From Bartonella sp. ML70XJBT.G (GTDB lineage Bacteria > Pseudomonadota > Alphaproteobacteria > Rhizobiales > Rhizobiaceae), in assembly GCF_028618575.1 (NCBI RefSeq), contig NZ_JAQITA010000004.1, positions 62,001 through 126,000 of the forward strand: a DNA stretch of 64,000 bases, in the 5' to 3' direction. Below the pieces are notes generated by a model. That model was not told where the DNA came from. It worked only from the letters and a program-made list of their open reading frames with translations, and ran no database searches. Within the stretch, counting starts at the first letter, position 1; each line of letters opens with the position of its first letter. Positions 1 through 11,047 of this stretch are shown here, piece after piece. A program made the position numbers and the translations under genes.

Positions 1-1
1 G

Positions 2-760
2 CGCCAACTTGGGGGAGATACAATCATGTTAACGGGTTCAGAGATGCAGCTTGGTTATTGTGAAACCATTGCTGATACAGCTCGGGTCTTATCGCGTTTT
101 GTGGATATTGTTATATTACGAACAACAACACATAATCGAATGCTTGAATTGGCACAATACGCACAGATTCCTGTCATTAATGCCCTTACAGATGACACTC
201 ATCCTTGCCAAATTCTAGCAGATATCATGACCTATGAAGAACATCGTGGACCCATTGCAAAAAAAATATTTGCATGGATGGGGGATGGCAATAATGTGCT
301 TCATTCCTTGATCGAAGCTGCTGCCCTTTTTAACTTTCACTTACGTATTGCCACTCCAAAAGGCAGCGAACCACAAGAAAAATTTGTTCACTGGGCACGT
401 GAACGAGGTGCTCATATTGCCTTAACGCATAATCCTCAAAAGGCTGCTAAGGATGCCGATTGTATTATTACCGATACATGGTTTTCCATGGGACAAGAGT
501 TTCGTGCCCGCGATCATTCTATTTTTCAACCTTATCAAGTCAATGAAGCTTTAATGAAATTAGCCAAACCCAATGCTCTTTTCATGCATTGCCTTCCTGC
601 GCATCGTGGTGAAGAAGTTGTTGATGCTGTGATAGATGGAGCGCATTCCGTTGTTTTTGACGAAGCTGAAAATCGCCTTCATACCCAAAAAGCAATTCTT
701 GCATGGTGTTTACAAGATGGATTTTTCACTTCACAATATCTTACAAAACAGATTATATAA
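2..760 (+). CDS. argF: Ornithine carbamoyltransferase, 5'-truncated by window edge
   Basis: Transfers the carbamoyl group from carbamoyl phosphate to ornithine to give citrulline, in cytosolic arginine synthesis. The reading frame is already open at base 2, so the gene begins upstream. About 252 residues are visible, and the N-terminal carbamoyl-phosphate site (STRTR type) lies outside the window. Visible family hallmarks are the DDTHPCQ segment and, near the C-terminus, the [13 protein letters not shown] motif that carries the catalytic Cys of the HCLP loop. The stop is followed within 12 bp by hslO, an order known from other Hyphomicrobiales (argD-argF-hslO), so the two genes are probably co-transcribed. 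The sequence looks intact. Catabolic OTCases share these motifs, but the neighbours favour the biosynthetic enzyme. Confidence 0.93.
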   Translation, partial: RQLGGDTIMLTGSEMQLGYCETIADTARVLSRFVDIVILRTTTHNRMLELAQYAQIPVINALTDDTHPCQILADIMTYEEHRGPIAKKIFAWMGDGNNVLHSLIEAAALFNFHLRIATPKGSEPQEKFVHWARERGAHIALTHNPQKAAKDADCIITDTWFSMGQEFRARDHSIFQPYQVNEALMKLAKPNALFMHCLPAHRGEEVVDAVIDGAHSVVFDEAENRLHTQKAILAWCLQDGFFTSQYLTKQII

Positions 761-771
761 AAGGCAAAAAT

Positions 772-1773
772 ATGCGCGAAAAATCCACAGATGAAGCTTC
801 TCTCAAAAATATCTACTTGAGTGAAGATGATACTGTTATTCCCTTTCAAGTCGAAGAACTGGATATTCGTGGGCGTTCTGTACAATTTGGTGACGCTTTA
901 AATTCTATTCTTACAAGACATCAATATCCTGAACCAGTTTCTTACCTTCTCGCAGAAGCTTTAGTTGTGACTGTTTTGCTTGGAACTTCCCTAAAACTCA
1001 AGGAAAAATTTATTTTACAAACCCATTCCAATGGGCCGGTTAATATGTTGGTATGCGATTTCTCTCCTCCCTCTCATCTGCGTGGTTATGCGCGTTTTGA
1101 TAAAGAACAGTTAAAAAAAGCAATTGCCAATGAGCAAATATCTTCAGAAACCCTTCTGGGAAAAGGCACTTTAGCCTTCACCATCTACCAAGGCTCCCAT
1201 ACACAGCCCTATCAGGGAATCGTTGCATTAGACGGAACAAACTTGCAAGAAGCTGCTCGTATTTATTTTGATCAATCAGAGCAAACTCCTACCGATATCC
1301 GTTTGGCAGTTGCTATATTGGTCAATCGAGACCAACAAGGAAAAACACAGAAAAACTGGCGAGCAGGAGGAATTTTGACCCAATTCTTGCCCAAAGCATC
1401 ATCTCATCATGAAATAGATGATCTAGGTCAAAAACAAGAAAAAGCAAAAATCGATGGACAACTTGAAGACCATTGGCAAGAGGCTAAAGCGCTAACCGCA
1501 ACCATTGAAAGTGCCGAATTGACAGATCCCCAAGTCGGCAGTAAGCGGCTCTTATTCCGTCTTTTCCATGAATATGGTGTCAGAGTTTTTAATCCGTTTT
1601 CTCTTGTGGATCAATGCTCTTGTTCGCGTGAAAAGATTAAAGGTATGCTTGAAGGCTTCCCCCCTGATGAACGAAATGAAATGGTTAAAAATCAATATAT
1701 TTCCGTCACATGTGAGTTTTGCTCAACAACTTATCGTTTTAAACTGCAAGAATTTTCTGAAGAAAAAAGCTAA
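772..1773 (+). CDS. hslO: Hsp33 redox-regulated chaperone
   Basis: A cytosolic holdase chaperone that is activated when oxidants release its zinc and unfold the C-terminal switch. The predicted protein has 333 residues, slightly longer than the approximately 290 of the E. coli protein. The N-terminal HSP33 domain is recognisable (VSYLLAEALVVTVLLGTSLK and a GPVNMLVCDF stretch). The zinc-switch cysteines are all present near the C-terminus as CSC and CEFC. An in-frame extension to an earlier start would run back into argF. The ATG at 772 begins just after the argF stop and gives a normal N-terminus, so I chose it. An acidic/lysine-rich insertion sits between the chaperone domain and the switch. 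Confidence 0.95.
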   Translation: MREKSTDEASLKNIYLSEDDTVIPFQVEELDIRGRSVQFGDALNSILTRHQYPEPVSYLLAEALVVTVLLGTSLKLKEKFILQTHSNGPVNMLVCDFSPPSHLRGYARFDKEQLKKAIANEQISSETLLGKGTLAFTIYQGSHTQPYQGIVALDGTNLQEAARIYFDQSEQTPTDIRLAVAILVNRDQQGKTQKNWRAGGILTQFLPKASSHHEIDDLGQKQEKAKIDGQLEDHWQEAKALTATIESAELTDPQVGSKRLLFRLFHEYGVRVFNPFSLVDQCSCSREKIKGMLEGFPPDERNEMVKNQYISVTCEFCSTTYRFKLQEFSEEKS

Positions 1774-2721
1774 CAAATATTTCTTACAAACAAGGAAATG
1801 CTTTCTGTCACTAAAGTTATTTTCATGATACAGCTGCACCTAAAGACAGCTTCGTATCAACTTTTAAAATCTTTTGTGTATTTTGTTCTCTGCAACACAC
1901 CCTGTTTTTTCCTTGCCTAAACGATTATACGTTTTTTCAAATCCTATGTATGCGTTCCCTATGTTCTTTTATAGAAACAACTTATAGTTTCACATATGCT
2001 TTATTCTTTTTAAATACAGTTCTCTTTTACATTTGCACATCATAAGTGAGTTTTTTATACTGAAGAACTCTTTCTTTTTTAATGATCAACATATTGATTA
2101 TTAATGGTAAATTATCTTTGTCAGATGCAATAAACTTGCTCAATATCATTGTATTTTCTTATTCAAATCCTCTGATTATGAATCAGAAAAAATAAAAATG
2201 AGGAAAATAATCCTTATGAATCAGTTGACTACAAGAAAACTTACAGCATGAGTTATCAATATAATGATTTTTCTGCTTATATTTATTGATAAACATAAGC
2301 ATGATAAAACTTTATTACCGTGTCTGTCTTAAATAAAAAGTGAAGGTAGAATATTTTATGCTCTTTTATATATCAACTCATCGATAGTATCTGCCCATCT
2401 CAATATGCTACTATGCTAGCCCAAAGTATCAAAAATAAAGACAGCAAACAAATATTTCATTCTTGAGGAAAATGAAAAGTTTTTAAAACTTTTTTAGAGC
2501 TTTGGATATTCTTTCTACAGACTTGTGATTCCACGAATATTTTTTGAACTGAGGATGTCTCTTTCCTTATAGTTTGGCTTAAACAGAATGACTCTTTATA
2601 AAAATCAAACACAATAGCATAAAACTCATGATTAAGTTTTGCGCTCCCCCCTATTCCTGCCAAGAAAATATAACTTGTAAAATACTATAACGAGCCAAAG
2701 AAAGATTGAACCTACAATAAC
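1774..2721. other. Gene-free AT-rich spacer
   Basis: About 950 bp between convergently arranged hslO and the Smr-domain gene. Stop codons are dense in every frame. The only longer frame (minus strand, 2457-2663) would need a TTG start without a ribosome-binding site and resembles nothing I know. Other Hyphomicrobiales often carry apaG after hslO, and I find no trace of it here. A short stretch near 2080-2130 is faintly like the leader of the dispersed integrase-derived unit found elsewhere in the window, but too weakly to call. Confidence 0.6.
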
Positions 2722-3321
2722 TCAAATGACATCATGCCCTTTATCTCGTGCAAAACGGCGCAACCAGATATAAAGCGCACCTCCACCACCATGTTGGCGG
2801 GCCGCCTGCTCAAAGGCATGCACATAATATCGAAAAGTTGGTGTTGATAACCAATGAGGAACCAACTTATACAAAGCACCATCACTTCCAAGCGATCGTC
2901 CTTTTCCTGTGATCACAAGGACATAACGCAATCCATTCTGCTGAGACGATTGTAGAAACTTTTTTAAGAAAAAATAAGCTTCTTCCTGCATACAACCATG
3001 AAGATCAAGACGTGCCTCTATAGGATAATGCCCTTTGGCAACCTTGCGATATGCAGCACGATCAAAAAAATGGATTTTATGCGCTCGTGCAAGTATTTCC
3101 TTTTCTGTTTTAACAACTGTTTGTTTCAGTTGTTTTTTTTGAGATAATGAACCGATTGGTGCTAGGCGCTGTTTTTCGTTATCAATATTTGCTGCATCTT
3201 TTGTAAGAGAAGAAAGGAGAGTATCATGAAGCGGTCTTATTGTACGACACACCCTCTCCCATAAAAGACGATCTTGTGGAGTCAAGAATTCCTTTTTGCA
3301 TCTCCATTCACCCATAGACAT
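2722..3321 (-). CDS. Smr-domain protein (MutS2 C-terminal-like)
   Basis: A roughly 199-residue protein with a C-terminal Smr domain. This fold is linked to nucleic-acid binding or nicking in MutS2 and in stand-alone Smr proteins. Visible landmarks are the LDLHG motif around residue 105, the VITGKGRS segment with its conserved TGKG turn, and the terminal HGGGGALYIWLRR stretch. The N-terminal half is charged and poorly conserved. The ATG at 3321 is preferred over an in-frame TTG 12 bp upstream. It lies 45 bp downstream of the Tim44-like gene on the same strand, probably in one transcript. In several rhizobia I recall a lytic transglycosylase gene (mltA) between these two, and none is present here. 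The precise substrate is unknown. Confidence 0.85.
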   Translation of the reverse strand: MSMGEWRCKKEFLTPQDRLLWERVCRTIRPLHDTLLSSLTKDAANIDNEKQRLAPIGSLSQKKQLKQTVVKTEKEILARAHKIHFFDRAAYRKVAKGHYPIEARLDLHGCMQEEAYFFLKKFLQSSQQNGLRYVLVITGKGRSLGSDGALYKLVPHWLSTPTFRYYVHAFEQAARQHGGGGALYIWLRRFARDKGHDVI

Positions 3322-3377
3322 TTCAATCGTCAATCTCTTATAAAGCTTATTTATTATAATCTTATAGAAAAAAGATC

Positions 3378-4070
3378 TTAATTTTCATCTTCTGTTGCAA
3401 AAAGCTTCCAATTTGGGTCTGATGATAAACTGTTGCGAACAAAAGTCCAAACATCTCTAATTTCTACGATAGCATCAGGATCACCATCTATACGCTCTCC
3501 TTGCCCATTATAGGTTACAGAAATCATCTCACTGATAATCCGCACAGTTATAAATTCGTCCTTATCTTGTATTGCTGCTGAAACGAACTCTATCTTATTA
3601 ATTCCAACGAAAGTAAACTGAACCTTTTCATTGTTGTTTTCACGTTTTTCAATAGCAGCACAAAAGCTTTCAAAAACATTTTGAGAAAGCAATCTTTTAA
3701 GTTGATCTCGATCACCTCTAGCAAAAGCTGTGACAATCATTTCATAAGCAACCCGTGCACCTTTTATAAAAAATTGAGGAGAAAAATGGGAATCAATTTT
3801 GCGAAGTGCCCGTAACCCTTCATTCAGTACAGTCCCTTCTGGTGAAATCGCATCAATCTCGCTAAAATCATTCTTTTGCGAATTGTCTTGATGAGGGAAC
3901 GAAACAATACTGTCTGTCGTTTCTACCTCAGTTTGCTTTTTAGAACAACGTGAATAAGGATCAAAGGGAGGTTTTTCAAAACCAATCCGTTTTCCTAATA
4001 CATTACGCAGTTGCACAAAAACGATAACCATAATGATAAGAGCTACGACAAGTATAACGTCAAATTCCAT
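3378..4070 (-). CDS. Tim44/TimA-like domain membrane-anchored protein
   Basis: A 230-residue protein with one N-terminal membrane segment (about residues 4-22, hydrophobic VILVVALIIMVIVFVQL). A linker follows, and then a C-terminal Tim44-like domain of about 140 residues, the fold used by mitochondrial Tim44 to contact membranes and the import motor. In alphaproteobacteria these single-pass proteins are conserved next to fxsA and secB, as here. They are often annotated as putative translocase adaptors, although their role is not well defined. The ATG at 4070 is chosen because a ggag motif lies 13 bases upstream. The in-frame TTG at 4082 sits directly on that motif. The gene is divergent from fxsA. 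Confidence 0.83.
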   Translation of the reverse strand: MEFDVILVVALIIMVIVFVQLRNVLGKRIGFEKPPFDPYSRCSKKQTEVETTDSIVSFPHQDNSQKNDFSEIDAISPEGTVLNEGLRALRKIDSHFSPQFFIKGARVAYEMIVTAFARGDRDQLKRLLSQNVFESFCAAIEKRENNNEKVQFTFVGINKIEFVSAAIQDKDEFITVRIISEMISVTYNGQGERIDGDPDAIVEIRDVWTFVRNSLSSDPNWKLFATEDEN

Positions 4071-4277
4071 GGGTGCTGTCAATCTCCAAACCTAAGATGA
4101 TCTGTAATAAACATTGCAGTCAATATCATTTATCAATAAATATGTAAAATAAGGAATCTACGATTCAAATATTTTTATAGCCTTTCATGTATTTTTATAA
4201 ACTTTATTCATGTATGTTTAAAAGAATGGCTCTTATAATCTTCTATTATCCTAAACTATCTAGAAGGGAGTTTTTAT

Positions 4278-4784
4278 GTGATAAAGTCTTACCCTATCAA
4301 TCCTCGCTTTTTTATCATTATCTTCCTTAGCACTCTTTTAATCGAAATTGCTGGTTTTATTTTTGTTGGAAAAGAAATTGGCATTCTAGCAACTTTGAGT
4401 CTTGTTGTTCTCACAACAATAGTTGGAGCTGTTTTATTGCGAATTCAAGGCATTAGCCTTTTAAAAAATATACAACATGAACTTATCCAAGGACGCAGAC
4501 TGGAAAACAATATTACCGATGATGCCTTTATCATTGTGGGAGCGATTTTGCTTATTCTTCCTGGATTTGTCAGCGATATTTTTGGAATACTACTCCTTAT
4601 TAAGCCAATCCGTTTTCTTATCTGGCACTTCTTTTTATCATTTCAAAATAGAATGAACAAACATACTAAAAATAAAACCAATACTCACAATGATTCTGAA
4701 AAAATCATTGATCTTAAAGCTGAAGACTACGAAGTCTATAATACTACAGAATCTCCATGGCGTAAAAATGATGATAATCATTGA
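4278..4784 (+). CDS. fxsA: FxsA family membrane protein
   Basis: A 168-residue inner-membrane protein of the FxsA family, named for its effect on F-plasmid exclusion of phage T7 in E. coli. Three to four hydrophobic segments occupy residues 10-120, including the family's GFIFVGKEIG opening and the LILPGFVSDIFGILLLI segment. The C-terminal 45 residues are hydrophilic. Translation appears to use GTG at 4278, behind an aagggag ribosome-binding site. The overlapping ATG two bases upstream is followed immediately by TGA, so it can only make a one-codon reading. Upstream is the divergent Tim44-like gene, and secB follows on the same strand after 145 bp. Confidence 0.88.
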   Translation: MIKSYPINPRFFIIIFLSTLLIEIAGFIFVGKEIGILATLSLVVLTTIVGAVLLRIQGISLLKNIQHELIQGRRLENNITDDAFIIVGAILLILPGFVSDIFGILLLIKPIRFLIWHFFLSFQNRMNKHTKNKTNTHNDSEKIIDLKAEDYEVYNTTESPWRKNDDNH

Positions 4785-4929
4785 AAGAGAAAAAAATCTG
4801 TCACCAACTTAAAAAATAATCAAGACAAGAGGAGCGTTTCTTGCAACCTTTTGCAAGGCGTGATAACCAGCTTAATCTGTAGCTCTAAAATAGAAATATA
4901 TAATAATAGAAATTGAGAAAGTTTATACT

Positions 4930-5412
4930 ATGGCCGAAGGTGAAATGAACAACAGTGGTGGAGAGCCCGTTTTTGCTGTATTAACGCAGTATTTAAAAGA
5001 TTTCTCATTCGAGAACCCAGCTGCTCCTCATTCACTGCGTCCGCGTGAAAAATCACCACAAATAGATATCAATATCAATGTCAACGCAAACCCAATCGGT
5101 GATGATAATTATGATGTTGTCTTATCCCTCTCTGTTAAAGCCAGTGATGATACGGAAATATTGTTTCATGTAGAACTCATTTATGGTGGTGTTTTTCATA
5201 TTAAAAATATTCCACAAGAGCATGTTATGCCTCTTGTTTTTATTGAATGTCCTCGTCTTTTATTTCCATTTGCGCGGCAAATTATATCTGATGCTACCCA
5301 AAATGGAGGATTTCCACCTCTTTGGATTGATCCAATTGACTTTGCAGCATTATTTCAAAAACGTCTTGCTGAAGAACAAAACGACAATCAGAGTCAGGTA
5401 CAACCATCGTAA
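4930..5412 (+). CDS. secB: Protein-export chaperone SecB
   Basis: A tetrameric cytosolic chaperone that keeps precursor proteins unfolded and hands them to SecA at the translocon. The protein has 160 residues, the usual alphaproteobacterial length. Its SecB core includes the [10 protein letters not shown] motif, the alternating-residue strand IDININVNA, the VVLSLSVKA strand and the [18 protein letters not shown] segment that forms part of the peptide groove. The C-terminus ends in a glutamine-rich tail. A strong hairpin with a T run closes the gene. The neighbouring fxsA and Tim44-like genes match the rhizobial arrangement. Confidence 0.96.
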   Translation: MAEGEMNNSGGEPVFAVLTQYLKDFSFENPAAPHSLRPREKSPQIDININVNANPIGDDNYDVVLSLSVKASDDTEILFHVELIYGGVFHIKNIPQEHVMPLVFIECPRLLFPFARQIISDATQNGGFPPLWIDPIDFAALFQKRLAEEQNDNQSQVQPS

Positions 5413-5432
5413 AAATTTATTTTTTTATTATC

Positions 5433-5465
5433 AAAAAGGCCCTGATACTTCAGGGCCTTTTTTTT
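5433..5465. terminator. Bidirectional intrinsic terminator between secB and maeB
   Basis: A perfect stem of about 10 bp (aaggccctga / tcagggcctt, loop tact) with an A run on the left and a T run of eight on the right. It works on paper in both directions, for the convergent secB and maeB. Its right-hand T run abuts the maeB stop codon. Confidence 0.9.
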
Positions 5466-7755
5466 ACAATTTTTTTGCATGATACGCTGCTAACATTGCG
5501 ATATTAACAACATCTGTATCATTTCCACTAAAAGGTACAATTTGGACAGATTTTTCCAATCCAATCAGAATAGGTCCAATAAGGGTTGCTTCACCAAGCT
5601 CTTGCAACATTTTGCTCGCAATAGAAGAGCTATGATAGCCAGGCATTATTAAAATGTTGGCTGGTTCTGTTAATCCCATAAAGGGATATTGTTGCATCAA
5701 TTTCAAATTGAGCGCAACATCTGCACTCATTTCTCCATCAAATTCAAAGTCAACCCCGCGTTCATGCAAAATACGAACAGCATCCTGGATATTTTGTGTA
5801 ACTTTTCCTTTCATATAGCCAAAAGTAGAAAATGCTAAAAACGCGACCCGTGGTTGATATCCAAATCCATGGACAAAAGAAGCTGTTTGTTCCGCTATAT
5901 CAGCAAGTTCTTCAGCGTTAGGATCCTCATAAACAGCTGTATCTGCAATAAACACCGTTCGTCCACGGCAAATAGCCATTGAGATACCAATCAACCGTTC
6001 TTGTGGTTTTTCATTAATCACACGACGTATATCGATCAATGCTGTTTCATAATTGCGTGTTACTCCTGTAACCATTGCATCAGCATCCCCTAATGCCACC
6101 ATACAAGCAGCAAAATAATTGCGATCATTATTGATACGATGGTGACAATCACGCAATAACCAGCCTTGACGCTGCATCTTTTTATAAAGGTAATTCGCAT
6201 AAGCATCCGTACGACAGGAGAGCTTTGCATTCATAAGTGAAATACCTTCACGCTCAAGATCAATACCAGCAATAGCTGCAGTTTCTCTCACTTGTTCTTC
6301 ATGGCCAATCAAAATTGCTTGTCCTAGTTTTTGATGAACATAGGAAACAGCGGCTCTGATGACTTGCTCTTCTTCACCTTCTGCGAAAACAATCTGTTTT
6401 GGCGCTTGGCGAATATGATTATAAACTCCACGCATCACAGAGGAAATGGGATCACGTCTTGCACTTAAATCACGCTCATAAGCCTCTAAATCATCAATAT
6501 GCTTTCGCGCAACACCACTCTCCATTGCCGCTTTTGCCACCGCTTTTGAAACAACCGTAAACAAACGTGGATCAAAAGGAACAGGAATGATATAATTAGG
6601 TCCGAATTTCAATCGCTTGCCACGATAAGCTTCTGCTACACTGTCAGGAACCTCTTCATGGGCCAACTGCGCCAAAGCTTTTGCAGCAGCAATTTTCATG
6701 TCCTCATTGATAACCGTCGCACGTACATCAAGTGCACCACGAAAGATATAAGGAAAACAAAGAACATTGTTAATTTGGTTTGGATAATCTGAACGACCTG
6801 TTGCCACAATGGCATCATTACGCACTTTCATAACCTCTTCTGGTGTAATTTCTGGATCGGGATTGGCCATAGCAAAAATAATCGGCTGTGGTGCCATCGA
6901 TTTGACCATCTCAGGGGTAATTGCACCTTTCGCCGAAACCCCAAAAAACATATCAGCGCCTTCCATTGCTTCGGCTAGCGTGCGTTTATCGGTTCGAAGA
7001 GCATGGGCAGCTTTCCACTTATTCATTCCCTCTTTGCGCCCTTCATAGACCACACCCTTCGTATCACAGAGTATAATATTTTCAGGTCGAAACCCCATTG
7101 CTTTAATCAATTCAATACAAGCAATTCCAGCAGAGCCAGCACCATTACAGACTAACTTCGTATTTTGCATGTCACGCCCTGTTAAATACAGAGCATTCAG
7201 TACGCCAGCGGCAACAATAATTGCTGTACCATGTTGATCATCATGAAAAACAGGAATATTCATAACTTCGCGTAAGCGACTCTCAATCATAAAACACTCT
7301 GGTGCTTTAATGTCTTCAAGATTGATACCGCCAAAAGACGGTTCCAAATGACGTACTAAATTGATAAAATCTTCTGGATCGTTTGTATCAATTTCCAAAT
7401 CAATGGAATCAATATCCGCAAAGCGCTTAAAAAGCACTGCTTTGCCTTCCATTACAGGTTTCGATGCAAGCGCACCTAAATTGCCCAAACCTAAAATAGC
7501 TGTTCCATTTGATATCACAGCCACAAGATTTCCTTTTGTCGTATAATCATAAGCCAATGCTGGATTTTGAGCAATTGCTTTCACTGGAACAGCAACACCT
7601 GGTGAATAAGCAAGTGCTAAATCATGCTGTGTTGCCATAGACTTTGTTGCAATAATTTCAAGCTTTCCAGGTCGACCACAACTATGAAAATCAAGAGCTT
7701 CTTGCTCACTAACACCATAAATCATTTGAGGTAGTTTCTGATTTTGCTTTTTCAT
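5464..7755 (-). CDS. maeB: NADP-dependent malic enzyme with C-terminal phosphotransacetylase-like domain
   Basis: Oxidatively decarboxylates malate to pyruvate with NADP+. About 763 residues form the two-part MaeB architecture. The malic-enzyme module covers residues 1-430 (YSPGVAVPV, the catalytic-region segment FHDDQHGTAI and the Rossmann motif GAGSAGIA). A phosphotransacetylase-like module covers about 440-763. In this family the second module is regulatory rather than catalytic. The ATG at 7755 follows a ggagag ribosome-binding site. The frame could extend 30 bp to a TTG but has no support there. The gene is divergent from mutS, as in many rhizobia, and ends at the shared terminator with secB. 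Confidence 0.95.
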   Translation of the reverse strand: MKKQNQKLPQMIYGVSEQEALDFHSCGRPGKLEIIATKSMATQHDLALAYSPGVAVPVKAIAQNPALAYDYTTKGNLVAVISNGTAILGLGNLGALASKPVMEGKAVLFKRFADIDSIDLEIDTNDPEDFINLVRHLEPSFGGINLEDIKAPECFMIESRLREVMNIPVFHDDQHGTAIIVAAGVLNALYLTGRDMQNTKLVCNGAGSAGIACIELIKAMGFRPENIILCDTKGVVYEGRKEGMNKWKAAHALRTDKRTLAEAMEGADMFFGVSAKGAITPEMVKSMAPQPIIFAMANPDPEITPEEVMKVRNDAIVATGRSDYPNQINNVLCFPYIFRGALDVRATVINEDMKIAAAKALAQLAHEEVPDSVAEAYRGKRLKFGPNYIIPVPFDPRLFTVVSKAVAKAAMESGVARKHIDDLEAYERDLSARRDPISSVMRGVYNHIRQAPKQIVFAEGEEEQVIRAAVSYVHQKLGQAILIGHEEQVRETAAIAGIDLEREGISLMNAKLSCRTDAYANYLYKKMQRQGWLLRDCHHRINNDRNYFAACMVALGDADAMVTGVTRNYETALIDIRRVINEKPQERLIGISMAICRGRTVFIADTAVYEDPNAEELADIAEQTASFVHGFGYQPRVAFLAFSTFGYMKGKVTQNIQDAVRILHERGVDFEFDGEMSADVALNLKLMQQYPFMGLTEPANILIMPGYHSSSIASKMLQELGEATLIGPILIGLEKSVQIVPFSGNDTDVVNIAMLAAYHAKKL

Positions 7756-7968
7756 TTCACTCAATTCTCTCCAAAACAGTGTCAATTATGCTCTATGATA
7801 CGTGTAATTACCCGATTTTAAAATTTGATTCATATATGAGAAATCGCTATGCTTGCTTTAACAAACCTGATTACACGTTTCAATTTTTAGAGATAATGAA
7901 GATAAGTATTACTGAAGTAAACAAAAAAGGGTATTAAAACTTCACTTGAAGGAGACAGGCGCGTAAAC

Positions 7969-10704
7969 ATGGATAAAAAAAACAACTCTAAAAATAATTT
8001 AATTCCTCAGCCTGCCCTCTCATCTGCTCCTCATCAACAACGCCTCACACCTATGATGGAGCAATATATAGAAATCAAAGCAGTCAATAATGATTCCCTG
8101 CTCTTTTACCGGATGGGTGATTTTTATGAATTGTTTTTTAATGATGCTGTTGAAGCTGCTCAAGCTTTAGGAATCACCCTCACAACACGCGGCAAACATT
8201 TGGGTGAAGATATTCCTATGTGCGGGGTTCCCGTTCATGCTGCTGATGATTATTTGCAAAAACTTATTGCTTGTGGATATCGCGTTGCTGTTTGTGAACA
8301 AACAGAAGATCCTGCCGAAGCCAAAAAGCGTGGATCAAAATCGGTTGTTCGACGCGATGTCGTGCGCCTTGTCACACCTGGAACTCTTACCGAAGAAAAA
8401 CTTCTTGATCCAACGCGTGCAAATTATCTGATGACACTTGCGCGCATCAAAACCAGCGATGGAGAGGATTTTGCCCTTTCTTGGATTGATATCTCAACAG
8501 GCATATTTCGTGTAACAGAAAGCCGTCCTGAAAAACTTCTGGCAGACATTATGCGCGTAGATCCTCAAGAAATTATTGTCGCTGACTCTTTCTTTCATGA
8601 CAAATCCCACAAATCACTTTTTCATGTTCTCGATCGCATTGTTTTACCTCAACCTGCTAATCTCTTCGACACAGTTACTGCCGAACGCGATATTTGCGGT
8701 TATTTTAAACTTTCAACCCTTGAAGGTGTTGCCGATTATTCTCGCCCTGAACTCTCTGCAATCGCTGCTGCCATCCGTTACATCGAAAAAACACAAATCA
8801 CGCATCGCCCTCTTCTTATGCATCCTGAACGTCAAAATGAAAGTGCTACCCTTTTCATTGATGCTGCAACCAGACTTAGTCTTGAGCTTGTCCGAACCAC
8901 TTCAGGACAACGTGATGGAAGCTTATTAAAAGCTATTGATCGCACGGTAACAGGAGGGGGATCACGTCTTCTTGTCGATCGTCTCATTGCACCCCTCACC
9001 ACACCCTCGGCTATTGATCATAGACTCGATTCGGTTGCCTTTTTTTTACAAAATACCTCCCTTGCAGAAGCCATAAAACTTATTTTAAAGGGGGGCCCAG
9101 ATATGCCCCGTGCAGTGTCACGTTTGGTGCTTGGACGAGGTGGTCCCCGTGATATGGCTGCAATCCAGCGTGGTTTTGAAATTATTCGTGAAATCAAGCA
9201 GCTTTTTAATGATCAATTGCTTCCTCAAGAAATCAGTGACGTACAACAGGTTTTCTCACATTTGCCCACTGCTTTACATGATCATTTAGAACGGGCATTA
9301 GCGGATGACCTTCCTCTGCTGAAACGTGATGGTGGTTTTATTCGCTCTCAATATCATAAAGAGCTTGATGAAATGCGTGCTCTACGTGATGAATCGCGCC
9401 GTGTCATTGCCGAACTTCAAGCACAATATGCCCAAGAAACAGATATTAAAACGCTTAAAATCAAGCATAATAATATTCTAGGCTACTTCATTGAAGTCAC
9501 CAATGTACAAGCATCTGCACTCACAAATAACCCTCAAGCCAAAGAACGTTTTATTCATCGGCAAACAATGGCAAATGCTATGCGCTTTACCACAACAGAG
9601 CTTGCTGATCTTGAAAGCCGTATTGCCCATGCCGCTCACCACGCACTGACACTTGAACTGGAAATCTTTGAAACCCTTGTGCATGAAATTACTGAGCAGA
9701 TTGATTTCATTCGTAAAGCAGCCGAAGCACTTGCTGTCTTGGATATATCCGTCGCATTAGCACATCTGGCTGAAGAACAAGGATATTGTCGCCCCAAAAT
9801 CGATCATTCTCTTACCTTTCGTATCACTGCTGGGCGCCATCCTGTCGTGGAGCAAGCACTTCGCAAACAAGCTGCAGAACCCTTTGTTGCCAATAATTGT
9901 GATCTCTCTGTACAAGAAAATCATCAATATGCAGCCATCTGGCTTTTGACAGGTCCCAATATGGGAGGAAAATCCACTTTCTTACGGCAAAATGCGCTGA
10001 TTGCTATTATGGCGCAAATGGGATCCTTTGTTCCAGCAACTTGCGCACATATTGGCGTCGTTGATCGCCTCTTTAGTCGTGTTGGTGCTTCCGATGACCT
10101 TGCAAGGGGGCGCTCAACCTTCATGATGGAAATGGTGGAAACAGCAACAATTCTTAATCACGCTAGTCACAAATCCCTTGTTATTCTTGATGAAATTGGA
10201 CGAGGAACATCAACCTTTGATGGACTTTCCATTGCTTGGGCAGCTGTAGAATATCTGCATGAAGTGAATCGCTGTCGTGCTATTCTTGCTACCCATTTTC
10301 ATGAAATGACAGCACTGACAGAAAAGCTTAACCGCCTTTATAATGTAACAATGAAAGTTAAAAATTGGGATGGTGATGTGGTTTTTCTTCATGAAGTCAC
10401 ACCAGGAGCTGCAGATCGATCCTACGGCGTACAAGTTGCAAAACTTGCTGGACTTCCCCCAGCAGTTATTGCCCGCGCTACAGATGTTCTCCACCAATTA
10501 GAACAAGGTGAAATGGCTGGAAAAGGACATAAACTTATTGATGATTTACCACTTTTTTCCCTTAAAGCAGTATCTCCTGTAAATGAAAAAACACAAGAGC
10601 ATTGCGCACTTCATGAGGCGTTAGCAAATATTCACCCTGATGAACTTTCCCCTAAGCAAGCTTTAGAAGAACTTTATCGCCTCAAAAAACTAGAAAAAAG
10701 CTAA
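7969..10704 (+). CDS. mutS: DNA mismatch repair protein MutS
   Basis: Recognises mismatches and small loops and recruits MutL. The 911-residue protein has all standard parts. The mismatch-contacting N-terminal domain carries the conserved Phe and Glu in MGDFYELF (about residue 49). The connector, lever and clamp follow. The ATPase has Walker [10 protein letters not shown] at 662-670, Walker [12 protein letters not shown] and the signature region GRSTFMMEM. The start has an excellent aaggag site. In other Hyphomicrobiales glnD commonly follows mutS. Here the next gene is far away and the spacer holds an integrase remnant. Confidence 0.97.
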   Translation: MDKKNNSKNNLIPQPALSSAPHQQRLTPMMEQYIEIKAVNNDSLLFYRMGDFYELFFNDAVEAAQALGITLTTRGKHLGEDIPMCGVPVHAADDYLQKLIACGYRVAVCEQTEDPAEAKKRGSKSVVRRDVVRLVTPGTLTEEKLLDPTRANYLMTLARIKTSDGEDFALSWIDISTGIFRVTESRPEKLLADIMRVDPQEIIVADSFFHDKSHKSLFHVLDRIVLPQPANLFDTVTAERDICGYFKLSTLEGVADYSRPELSAIAAAIRYIEKTQITHRPLLMHPERQNESATLFIDAATRLSLELVRTTSGQRDGSLLKAIDRTVTGGGSRLLVDRLIAPLTTPSAIDHRLDSVAFFLQNTSLAEAIKLILKGGPDMPRAVSRLVLGRGGPRDMAAIQRGFEIIREIKQLFNDQLLPQEISDVQQVFSHLPTALHDHLERALADDLPLLKRDGGFIRSQYHKELDEMRALRDESRRVIAELQAQYAQETDIKTLKIKHNNILGYFIEVTNVQASALTNNPQAKERFIHRQTMANAMRFTTTELADLESRIAHAAHHALTLELEIFETLVHEITEQIDFIRKAAEALAVLDISVALAHLAEEQGYCRPKIDHSLTFRITAGRHPVVEQALRKQAAEPFVANNCDLSVQENHQYAAIWLLTGPNMGGKSTFLRQNALIAIMAQMGSFVPATCAHIGVVDRLFSRVGASDDLARGRSTFMMEMVETATILNHASHKSLVILDEIGRGTSTFDGLSIAWAAVEYLHEVNRCRAILATHFHEMTALTEKLNRLYNVTMKVKNWDGDVVFLHEVTPGAADRSYGVQVAKLAGLPPAVIARATDVLHQLEQGEMAGKGHKLIDDLPLFSLKAVSPVNEKTQEHCALHEALANIHPDELSPKQALEELYRLKKLEKS

Positions 10705-11047
10705 ATCCTTTATAAAAAAATCAAAGAAAACATTCTTTCTTGATCATTCTAACGCATATCGACTCTTCATTACCTTATCATTTTGCTTTTACATAATGTC
10801 TCTTAACAACCGTAAAGTAGAGACCGGGAAAGAAATTATACCATACTTTTTAAAGCCAATTGTTTTATACAAACAAGCAATTTATAGCGCCATATTCATC
10901 AGCGCGATACTTGTCATTCTGATGCACTCTGACTTTCAATATTCTTCTAAAAAATGTAAAATAATCAGTTTGAAACTCTGCTTTCCGACTTTCAAAAGTA
11001 TCTCAAACAATATCCTTTAAATAATGGCAATTGGCATTGCTTCACGC
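10705..11047. other. AT-rich spacer after mutS, no gene seen
   Basis: Short frames are open here, but none has a ribosome-binding site, a recognisable product or protein-like composition. A weak bulged hairpin (atcaaagaaa / tttcttgat) follows the mutS stop without a proper T run. Confidence 0.5.

Noticed and set aside
2457-2663. 68-codon minus-strand frame in the hslO-smr spacer
   Set aside because: Needs a TTG start without ribosome-binding site; no similarity or domain-like pattern recognised.
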